Source: Actinomycetes bacterium (lineage in GTDB: Bacteria; Actinomycetota; Actinomycetes; Actinomycetales; Cellulomonadaceae). From it: a DNA stretch of 8,981 bases. Positions 1-4,995 of the stretch are shown piece by piece. The position numbers and the translations under genes are program-made. The DNA lies in contig JAEWEI010000328.1 of NCBI GenBank assembly GCA_023389545.1, positions 1 to 8,981 on the forward strand, given 5' to 3'. The notes below the pieces were generated by a model. That model ran no database searches. It was not told the origin of the DNA and saw nothing but the letters and a program-made list of their open reading frames with translations. How positions within the stretch are numbered: position 1 is the stretch's first letter; each line of letters starts with the position of its first letter.

Positions 1-1473
1 CTCGGCCGGGAGCTCATGCCGCACCAGGCCCGGGTCGTCACGGCCACCGCACGCGGCCACCGCACGTTCCTGCTCGCCGACGAGCCCGGGCTGGGCAAGA
101 CCGCCCAGGCGCTCCTCGCCGCCCAAGCGGCCAACGCGTATCCGCTGCTGGTCGTGGTGCCCAACGTGGTGAAGACCAACTGGGCGCATGAGGTCGGGCT
201 CTGGACGCCGCACCGTCGAGCCACGGTGGTCCATGGCGACGGCGACAAGGTCGACGGGTTCGCGGACGTCGTCATCGTGAACTACGAGCTGCTGGACCGG
301 CACGTCGGCTGGCTCGGCGACCTGGGCTTCCGCGGCATGGTGGTCGACGAGGCGCACTTCATCAAGAACAAGACGTCGCAGCGCTCGCAGCACGTCCTGG
401 CGCTGGCAGACCGGATCCGCGCCCGCGCCGGCCGTCCGCTGATGATGGCGCTCACCGGCACCCCGCTGATCAACGACATCGAGGACTTCCGCGCGATCTG
501 GCAATTCCTCGGGTGGATCGACGACAAGCAACCGCTCGGCACGCTGCAGGCGGCCCTCGAGGAGACGGGGCTCACCCCGGCCGAGCCGGGCTTCTACGCC
601 GCCGCGCGAGACAGCGTCATCAACATGGGCATCGTGCGCCGGCGCAAGTCCGACGTGGTCGCCGACATCCCCGCCCGCCGGGTGGCGGACCTGCCCGTGG
701 AACTCGACGGCGCGGTGGGCCGCTCGATCCGGGCCGCCGAGGTCGCGCTGACCAGCCGCATGGTCGAGCGCTACCGGGCCGCCATAGAGATGCGCGGCGC
801 CGAGGGGGGCCCCGACGGGATCGACCACGAGCTGGTCCGCCGGGTCGCGGCAGCCGAGCTCAAGGACTCCGAGTCGAAGGCCAGCGGCGAGAACGTGTTC
901 ACGATGGTCCGCCGGATCGGGCAGGCGAAGGCGGGGCTGGCCGCCGACTACGCCGCGCAGCTCTCCCGCAACGTCGGGAAGGTCGTGTTCTTCGCGAAGC
1001 ATGTCGACGTGATGGACCAGGCCGAGCAGACGTTCGCCGACCGCGGCATCCGCTATGCCTCGATCCGCGGCGACCAGACGCCCCGGACTCGCACGAAGAA
1101 CATCAAGGCGTTCGTCGACGATCCCGAGGTGTCGATCGTCGTGTGCTCCCTGACGGCTGCGGGCGTGGGCCTCAACCTCCAGGTCGCCTCCAACCTGGTG
1201 CTCGCCGAGCTGTCCTGGACCCACGCCGAGCAGACCCAGGCCATCGACCGGATCCACCGCATCGGCCAGGACGAGCCCGTCACCGCGTGGCGCATCATCG
1301 CCGCGCAGACCATCGACTCCCGGATCGCGCAGCTCATCGACAGCAAGTCGGGGCTGGCGGCCCGGGCGCTCGACGGCGCCGCCGACGAGGACCTCCCGTC
1401 GTCCACCGACGTCCAGCTCGAAGCCCTGGTCGGGCTGCTGACCGACGCGCTCGCCGCGGAGGGCGTGGGCTGA
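1..1473 (+). CDS. SNF2-family DEAD/DEAH-box helicase or translocase (5' end outside window)
   Basis: ATP-dependent double-stranded DNA translocase of helicase superfamily 2, SNF2 group, acting in the cytoplasm on DNA. Helicase motifs appear in order: Walker A DEPGLGKT (bases 79-102), DEAH box in VVDEAHFIKN (346-357), LTGTP (451-465), motif V LTAAGVGLNL (1150-1179) and motif VI QAIDRIHRIGQ (within 1231-1269). The HRIGQ ending is typical of SNF2 proteins. Walker A has P where many SNF2 proteins have M. The first ATG is at base 16, but the frame is open to base 1 and the upstream residues (LGREL before MPHQ) look like the usual Q-motif region, so the true start is probably left of the window. 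About 490 residues are visible, covering both RecA-like lobes with no accessory C-terminal domain. It could act in repair, replication-fork remodelling (SMARCAL1-like) or defence; the window does not decide. Family call is sure, role is not. Confidence 0.93.
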   Translation, partial: LGRELMPHQARVVTATARGHRTFLLADEPGLGKTAQALLAAQAANAYPLLVVVPNVVKTNWAHEVGLWTPHRRATVVHGDGDKVDGFADVVIVNYELLDRHVGWLGDLGFRGMVVDEAHFIKNKTSQRSQHVLALADRIRARAGRPLMMALTGTPLINDIEDFRAIWQFLGWIDDKQPLGTLQAALEETGLTPAEPGFYAAARDSVINMGIVRRRKSDVVADIPARRVADLPVELDGAVGRSIRAAEVALTSRMVERYRAAIEMRGAEGGPDGIDHELVRRVAAAELKDSESKASGENVFTMVRRIGQAKAGLAADYAAQLSRNVGKVVFFAKHVDVMDQAEQTFADRGIRYASIRGDQTPRTRTKNIKAFVDDPEVSIVVCSLTAAGVGLNLQVASNLVLAELSWTHAEQTQAIDRIHRIGQDEPVTAWRIIAAQTIDSRIAQLIDSKSGLAARALDGAADEDLPSSTDVQLEALVGLLTDALAAEGVG

Positions 1474-1480
1474 GCACTGC

Positions 1481-1496
1481 CGGTCACGATTGACCG
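1481..1496. terminator. Hairpin between convergent stops, candidate bidirectional terminator
   Basis: A perfect 6-bp inverted repeat, CGGTCA-cgat-TGACCG, lies 7 bases after the helicase stop. Its left arm contains the TGA stop of the opposing membrane-protein gene. There is no T-tract on either side, which is common for terminators in high-GC actinobacteria. The stem is short, so termination is inferred from position and symmetry. Confidence 0.4.
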
Positions 1497-2128
1497 ATTG
1501 CGCCGTCGTCGTCCCGCGCGTCCCGCCCGTCGAGCACCGCGTGCAGCGCGCCCGTCACGACGACTGCCACTGTCGGCAGCCAGTCCGACGCGGTGGGGAA
1601 CGCGAGCAGGGCCCCGACGGCCGCGAGGTACATGTTCGCGAGCCCGGAGCTCGACCGGACGCCGCGCAACGCGACGTCCACGGCCCGCAGGACTGGCGGG
1701 GTGTCGGTGGCCTCGTTGGCGCGGATCGTGGCGCCGTCGCGGATGGCGCCGGCGTACGCGAGCATCCCGAACCCGATGACACCGAGGATCGCGACGAGCG
1801 CCGCTGTGCGCCACCACGAGCCGTCGAGCGCGTTGAACGCGGCCGGGATGGCGAGCAGCACGCCGATCGTCATGGCCACGAGGTCCCCGGCGGGGACGCG
1901 GGACAGGTCGAAGCCGCCCGCAGCAGACGGGACGCCGGCCCGGTTGGCGAGCGCCCACAGCCCGGTGGGCAGCAGCACCATCCACACCAGCGCGTAGTCG
2001 CGGATCATCACCGCGAAGAACAGCCCGATCCCCACGCCCACCACGAGCCCGAGGGCGTGCAGGGCGACCCGGCTGGCCCACCGCCGGCCTGTCGAGGGTG
2101 CGGGCGAGGACGTGAGGAGCGGGGACAC
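1484..2128 (-). CDS. Multi-pass membrane protein of unknown function
   Basis: I do not recognise the family. From the GTG at 2126-2128 the product is about 214 residues. After a short Ser/Pro/Arg-rich N-terminus there are about six hydrophobic stretches: roughly residues 21-42, 45-61, 82-100, 107-129, 164-176 and 182-198. The polar loop between the fourth and fifth (around 130-163) and the acidic tail (DGRDARDDD) are probably cytoplasmic. No catalytic motif is evident. The frame stays open upstream to 2323, but residues encoded there are Gly/Arg/Pro-rich and not membrane-like. The GTG at 2128 is preceded at the right distance by a TACCCT box and has no Shine-Dalgarno, so I prefer a leaderless start there; GTG 2134 is the alternative. 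It converges with the helicase (10 bp between stops) and follows the collar operon on the same strand after 195 bp with hairpins, so it is probably a separate unit. Confidence 0.75.
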   Translation of the reverse strand: MSPLLTSSPAPSTGRRWASRVALHALGLVVGVGIGLFFAVMIRDYALVWMVLLPTGLWALANRAGVPSAAGGFDLSRVPAGDLVAMTIGVLLAIPAAFNALDGSWWRTAALVAILGVIGFGMLAYAGAIRDGATIRANEATDTPPVLRAVDVALRGVRSSSGLANMYLAAVGALLAFPTASDWLPTVAVVVTGALHAVLDGRDARDDDGAIGQS

Positions 2129-2134
2129 GCGCAC

Positions 2135-2140
2135 AGGGTA
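2135..2140 (-). promoter_or_regulatory. Candidate -10 box for a leaderless transcript of the membrane-protein gene
   Basis: On the minus strand TACCCT (fits TANNNT) is followed by six bases and then GTG at 2128, the spacing that would put the transcription start on the start codon. A recognisable TTGACA-like -35 is lacking; GAACCG lies 17 bp upstream. Leaderless mRNAs are frequent in actinobacteria. The spacing is seen; promoter activity is inferred. Confidence 0.35.
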
Positions 2141-2281
2141 AGCAGGCGCGCCCCGCCCGGTTCCGCCGCCTCCACCTTTCGATGCGACTCCATCCCGCTG
2201 ACCGGCGTGCGCGGGCCGAGGTCCTCCACCTGTTCGGCCGCCAGGGCGAGGATGCACGTCCACGCCCGACCGAGTCGGTGA

Positions 2282-2314
2282 GCCTCGGGTGAGGCCAGGC
2301 CTGCGCCGGGCGCA
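2282..2314 (-). terminator. Two short hairpins after the collar operon
   Basis: Just downstream of the last collar gene (stop at 2324-2326) are TGCGC-cgg-GCGCA (2302-2314) and GCCTC-gggt-GAGGC (2282-2295), both perfect 5-bp stems with tight loops. No T-tract follows. Position after the last gene of a five-gene operon makes a terminator or mRNA 3'-stabilising element plausible. Confidence 0.4.
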
Positions 2315-2323
2315 TCCGCGCAC

Positions 2324-2860
2324 TCAGGGGCGCGGCGGGAAGATGCCCTGCAGCGCGATGATGAACGTGACGGCGAGGTACGGCGGCAGGTTGTTGTGCG
2401 GCTGGCCGCCGCCCTCCACCGAGATGGCCCCAGGGGACATCGACTGGGTCGCCGGGCTCGTGGAGTAGAGCTTCTCGGTCACGCGGCCCTGGCGCGCGGT
2501 GGCCCAGGCGCCGGCGGACGGGTTGCCGGTGGTGCCGAGCGTCCCCGTGTCGACGGTGTGCACCGCGTGGGAGTGCGACGGCATCTCGCTCGGGAGCAGC
2601 GTGACGGTCGCGCTTCCGCCGCGCTCGCCGAGGTCGTGCTGGGACGTGTCAGGGCCCTGCCCCCAGTGGATCGGGCTTGCGTCCCGCAGGTCGGGCAACG
2701 CGAAGGTGGACTTGCCGTCGCCGCCGTAGCTGGCGCCGAGCAGGGAGAACAGTGCGGTGTTCTGGCTGATCGGCATGAGCTGGCCGTGGCACATGGCCCA
2801 ACCGGTGGGAGCGAAGTCCCCGGCGAACATGCGGATCTCGCCGACGAAGGGGTCGGACAT
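2324..2860 (-). CDS. Phage tail collar domain protein (microcystin-dependent/Mdp type), third paralogue
   Basis: 178 residues, with a Tail Collar domain at about residues 6-60: GEIRMFAGDFAPTGW, C24-H-G-Q, then YGGDGKSTFALPDLR. The LP(D/N)L-x-GR ending is altered here (RDA instead of RGR). MPSHSH (about 93-98) carries the H-x-H pair conserved in fibre-tip proteins, and extra histidines lie around 65-75. The C-terminus has the family signature QPHNNLPPYLAVTFIIAL-x-GIFP. The middle (about 99-150) is Gly/Ser/Thr-rich and differs from the paralogues. There is no signal peptide or membrane segment. In phages such proteins trimerise at short tail-fibre tips; chromosomal homologues are mostly unassigned. 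ATG 2860 has a strong GAGGAG seven bases upstream that overlaps the preceding gene's TGA; the gap is 10 nt. It is the last gene of the operon and is intact. Confidence 0.92.
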   Translation of the reverse strand: MSDPFVGEIRMFAGDFAPTGWAMCHGQLMPISQNTALFSLLGASYGGDGKSTFALPDLRDASPIHWGQGPDTSQHDLGERGGSATVTLLPSEMPSHSHAVHTVDTGTLGTTGNPSAGAWATARQGRVTEKLYSTSPATQSMSPGAISVEGGGQPHNNLPPYLAVTFIIALQGIFPPRP

Positions 2861-2870
2861 GGCGTGCTCC

Positions 2871-3365
2871 TCAGTTCCGGCTCGGGAAGATGCCCGTGAG
2901 GGCGATCATGAACGTCAGGACCAGGTACGGGGGCTGGTTCGGGTGCGCCTGATTCGCACCTGTGCGGCCCACCGAGGCCGTGGCCTGGGCCACCTGGGCC
3001 GACGGGCCGTAGTGGGGCTGCGCGGTCGTGCCCCATCGGGCGCCGATCGGCTCGGCCGTCGTGGCATCGGCCGAGGCGCGGGGCACGTGGGTGTGGGCCG
3101 GCATCTCGGCGGCTGTCAGGACGTGGGACTCTTCACCGCCGACCGCGCCGAGCACGTGGGACCCGCCAGTGCTCAGCGGCACCCGCCCCTGCAGGTTGGG
3201 CAGCGCGAACGTGGTCACCCCGTTGCCGCCGTACATGGTGCCCAGGATCGAGAACAAGGCCTGGTTCTGATTGATGGGCAGGAATTGCCCGTTGCACAGG
3301 GCCCAGCCCCGAGGGGCGAAAGTCGAGCTGGCGATGCGGATCTCGCCGAGGAAGGGGGTCGACAT
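2871..3365 (-). CDS. Phage tail collar domain protein (microcystin-dependent/Mdp type), second paralogue
   Basis: 164 residues, the shortest of the three. The Tail Collar domain spans residues 6-61: GEIRIASSTFAPRGW, C24-N-G-Q, then YGGNGVTTFALPNLQGR. MPAHTH (88-93) carries the H-x-H pair. The variable middle includes a P-x-G-x-x-W element (PIGARW) shared in spacing with the first paralogue, and the end is NQPPYLVLTFMIALTGIFP. Like its neighbours it has no signal peptide, so any surface location would need another export route. ATG 3365 is preceded by GGAG about seven bases upstream, 12 nt after the TGA of the first paralogue. It is the most diverged copy at the N-terminus (RIASSTF for RMFAGNF). 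Family assignment is firm; a structural role as a homo- or heterotrimeric fibre subunit is inferred. Confidence 0.92.
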   Translation of the reverse strand: MSTPFLGEIRIASSTFAPRGWALCNGQFLPINQNQALFSILGTMYGGNGVTTFALPNLQGRVPLSTGGSHVLGAVGGEESHVLTAAEMPAHTHVPRASADATTAEPIGARWGTTAQPHYGPSAQVAQATASVGRTGANQAHPNQPPYLVLTFMIALTGIFPSRN

Positions 3366-3377
3366 GGGGTCTCCGGG

Positions 3378-3899
3378 TCAGCTCTGCGACGGGTAGATGC
3401 CGAACAAGCTGATGATGAAGCTCACGGCGAGGAACGGGGGCAGGTTGTCGTGCGGCTGGTTGCCGCCCGCGGCTTCGAGCGAGTCGGGGGCCATCTGCGC
3501 GGTCAACGCGCCGGACGGCGCAGCGAACGCGGGTGACGTGCTAGCCGACCACACCGCACCGGCCGGTGAGGTGGCAGTCGCGGCGGCGACGGCCCCGAGC
3601 GGCGTGTGGGAGTGGGACGGGAGCTGCTGCTGCGTGAGCCTGACGGTCTCCGCGCCGGCGGCCTCGCCCATCACATAGGTGGTGCCGGTGGTGGAACGGC
3701 CCTGGTGCACGGGCCAGCGGCCGCGCAGGTCCGGCAGGGCGAACGTCGACTGGCCGTCACCGCCGTAAGTCGTCCCGATGAGGTTGAACAGGATGTCGTT
3801 CTCGCTGATCTGCAGCGTCTGGCCGTCGCAGAAGAGCCACCCCGCCGGGGCGAAGTTGCCGGCGAACATGCGGATCTCGCCGATGTACGGACTAGACAT
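3378..3899 (-). CDS. Phage tail collar domain protein (microcystin-dependent/Mdp type), first paralogue
   Basis: 173 residues from the ATG at 3897-3899. The Tail Collar domain is at about 6-61: GEIRMFAGNFAPAGW, C24-D-G-Q, then YGGDGQSTFALPDLRGR. LPSHSH (93-98) has the H-x-H pair. An Ala/Ser/Thr-rich variable part (about 100-145) includes PAGAVW. The C-terminus is NQPHDNLPPFLAVSFIISLFGIYP. The frame extends upstream to 3950, but the extra residues (Cys/His/Thr-rich) are not family-like, and GGAGGTG sits five to six bases before ATG 3899, so that start is clear. The start overlaps the end of the GNAT gene by 8 nt, implying translational coupling. The residue pattern is closer to the third copy than to the second at the N-terminus. 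It is part of the five-gene minus-strand operon, and no phage head, sheath, portal or integrase gene is nearby. Confidence 0.93.
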   Translation of the reverse strand: MSSPYIGEIRMFAGNFAPAGWLFCDGQTLQISENDILFNLIGTTYGGDGQSTFALPDLRGRWPVHQGRSTTGTTYVMGEAAGAETVRLTQQQLPSHSHTPLGAVAAATATSPAGAVWSASTSPAFAAPSGALTAQMAPDSLEAAGGNQPHDNLPPFLAVSFIISLFGIYPSQS

Positions 3900-4395
3900 G
3901 GGGCACCTCCGGTGCGTGGTCGTGTGACAGCAGCAGGTCGAGGCCGTCATCGGACAGCACGACGAAGCCGAGCCGGGCGTAGAGCGCTCGGGCGCAGTGG
4001 TTCTCGGCGCGGACCATGAGCTGCACGGGGACGCCGATCGCGCGTGCCCGGGCGACGGTGTCCCCGAGCAGCGCGGTCCCGAGCCCGCTGCCCTGGTGCT
4101 CCGGCATGAGCGCGACGTCCACGACGTGCACCCGCTCGGCGTCGACGTCGAGCACGATGCGGCCCACGGGTGCGTCGTCGACGGTCACGAGGGCGTGCTC
4201 GGCGTCCGGGAACGCTGTCGCGAGGTGCTGCTCGTGGGCTCGGTGCTGCTGGTCGAGGAACGTGTCGACCACGGCGTCCGGCCATCCGAAGCGGGCGACC
4301 TCCGTGGCCCGCGTCGAGCGGTACAGGGCCCGCAGGAACGGGGAGTCGTCAGCGGCGGGGCGGCGCATGCGCACCGAGAGGCAGGCGGTCGGCAC
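3892..4395 (-). CDS. GNAT-family N-acetyltransferase
   Basis: 167 residues. Transfers the acetyl group of acetyl-CoA to an amine on a small molecule or protein; the substrate is unknown. GNAT motif A is clear: VVDVALMPEHQGSGLG (about 91-106), with the Q-x-x-G-x-G pyrophosphate-binding loop at 101-106. Motif B follows at about 131-144 (ENHCARALYARLGF). The N-terminal part (RRPAADDSPFLRALY) is the usual first strand and helix of the fold. The chosen start is GTG 4393-4395, two bases after the TGA of the DUF6916-like gene, with GGAG nine bases upstream; ATG 4368 is a shorter alternative and would still give a whole domain. Its stop overlaps the first collar gene by 8 nt. The tight placement suggests the enzyme works with the operon, perhaps acetylating a collar or partner protein, which is inference. 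Confidence 0.9.
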   Translation of the reverse strand: MPTACLSVRMRRPAADDSPFLRALYRSTRATEVARFGWPDAVVDTFLDQQHRAHEQHLATAFPDAEHALVTVDDAPVGRIVLDVDAERVHVVDVALMPEHQGSGLGTALLGDTVARARAIGVPVQLMVRAENHCARALYARLGFVVLSDDGLDLLLSHDHAPEVPHV

Positions 4396-4397
4396 CG

Positions 4398-4766
4398 TCA
4401 GACGCTCCGGTCGACGACGGCCTCGAGGCGGTCGCCCCCGGCGCCCACCGGGCCGAGGTACAGCACGAGGTCGCCCTCGGCATGGCGCAGCGTGCGGACG
4501 GCGCCCGGCATCGTGACGGGCTCCTCGGCGGTCAGCGCGAGCGTGAAGGCGTCCGGACGCGGGGCGCCACCATCGGGACCCGTCACGGCCGACAAGGTGA
4601 GCCGGGTCGCGTCGTCGGCCGTGAACGTCGTGCCGACCAGGGGCGCGAGGGCGTCGAGCTCGAGGGGGAGGGCGCGGCGTGACCTACCGACGCCGAGGGT
4701 CGCCACGGCCACGCCGACAGCGGCGAGACCTGATCCAGCGACCAGCACGGAACGGCGGGAGAGCAC
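4398..4766 (-). CDS. DUF6916-like small protein with Tat-type signal
   Basis: 122 residues. Residues 1-27 form a twin-arginine-like signal: SRRSVL at 3-8, then a hydrophobic Ala/Val/Gly stretch at about 7-27, then a basic patch RSRRA. There is no clear A-x-A cleavage site and no lipobox cysteine, so it may stay membrane-anchored. The rest fits, from memory, the DUF6916 pattern: LDALAPLVGTTFT near 37-49, a central PDAFTLALTAEEP, then VRTLRHAEGDLVLYLGPVG and a closing LEAVVD. Such proteins are often encoded beside tail-collar proteins; their function is unknown to me. GTG 4764-4766 has GAGGAG six bases upstream. It is the first gene of the operon, divergent from the giant surface protein, and the GNAT gene starts two bases after its stop. 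The family call rests on pattern memory only. Confidence 0.7.
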   Translation of the reverse strand: MLSRRSVLVAGSGLAAVGVAVATLGVGRSRRALPLELDALAPLVGTTFTADDATRLTLSAVTGPDGGAPRPDAFTLALTAEEPVTMPGAVRTLRHAEGDLVLYLGPVGAGGDRLEAVVDRSV

Positions 4767-4802
4767 GGCTGACTCCTCAAGGGATTGATGGGTGATGAGA
4801 GA

Positions 4803-4822
4803 AACCTATGTCCCCGGATAGG
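4803..4822 (-). promoter_or_regulatory. Candidate promoter and operator of the collar operon
   Basis: On the minus strand TAGGTT (4808-4803) fits the actinobacterial -10 and would start transcription about 30 bases before the GTG at 4766, leaving room for the GAGGAG site. The -10 overlaps a palindrome, CCTAT-N8-ATAGG (4805-4822), placed where a repressor could block it. No convincing -35 is seen. All of this is inferred from position and pattern. Confidence 0.3.
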
Positions 4823-4884
4823 CCGGAAGTCCCACCCAGGGGTCGCGAATGGGTGAATCTCGCCGCTGCTGGAGAACCGGGCGG

Positions 4885-4904
4885 GGCATGCATCCCGCAA
4901 TGCC
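4885..4904. repeat. Small palindrome in the divergent promoter region
   Basis: GGCAT-N10-ATGCC, two 5-base arms ten bases apart (one helical turn between half-sites would fit a dimeric regulator). It lies roughly midway between the two divergent starts. I see no other strong signal in the rest of 4767-4995. It could be chance. Confidence 0.25.
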
Positions 4905-4981
4905 GTGTTTTGTCGAGGTGGAATGTGCGCGGCGTTGGCCAATGGGCTACTGACCTGCGGTGATGCCTGCGACTTTCGTCC

Positions 4982-4987
4982 TAGGCT
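4982..4987 (+). promoter_or_regulatory. Candidate -10 box of the surface-protein gene
   Basis: TAGGCT at 4982-4987 is eight bases before GTG 4996, a spacing that would give a leaderless transcript. A second TANNNT box, TACCCT, lies at 4989-4994 and would start transcription near 5001, giving a short leader to ATG 5035. No Shine-Dalgarno is visible before any candidate start, which favours a leaderless form. Confidence 0.3.
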
Positions 4988-4995
4988 CTACCCTC

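Noticed and set aside
513..1493. Long plus-strand open frame inside the helicase gene
   Set aside because: Arg/Gly/Pro-rich composition with no domains; it is an out-of-frame reading of the helicase.
1490..2281. 263-codon plus-strand open frame opposite the membrane-protein gene
   Set aside because: Composition rich in Arg, Gly, His, Asp and Pro without any fold signature; the opposite strand has clear membrane segments.
1053..2315. 420-codon minus-strand open frame across the helicase end and the membrane-protein gene
   Set aside because: Arg/Ala-rich, no motifs, and it crosses two well-supported genes in another frame or strand.
2129..2323. N-terminal extension of the membrane protein to 2323
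   Set aside because: The extra 65 residues are Gly/Arg/Pro-rich and unlike a protein start; a -10 box sits just before GTG 2128.
2324..3899. Prophage or phage tail module
   Set aside because: Only collar-type proteins are present; the flanks hold no tail tube, sheath, baseplate, capsid, lysis or integrase genes, and no attachment-like repeats were seen.
3900..3950. Longer start for the first collar protein at 3950
   Set aside because: The extra 17 residues are Cys/Thr/His-rich and absent from the paralogues; a strong GGAGGTG precedes ATG 3899.
4398..4766. Lipoprotein reading of the DUF6916-like protein
   Set aside because: There is no cysteine after the hydrophobic segment, so no lipobox.
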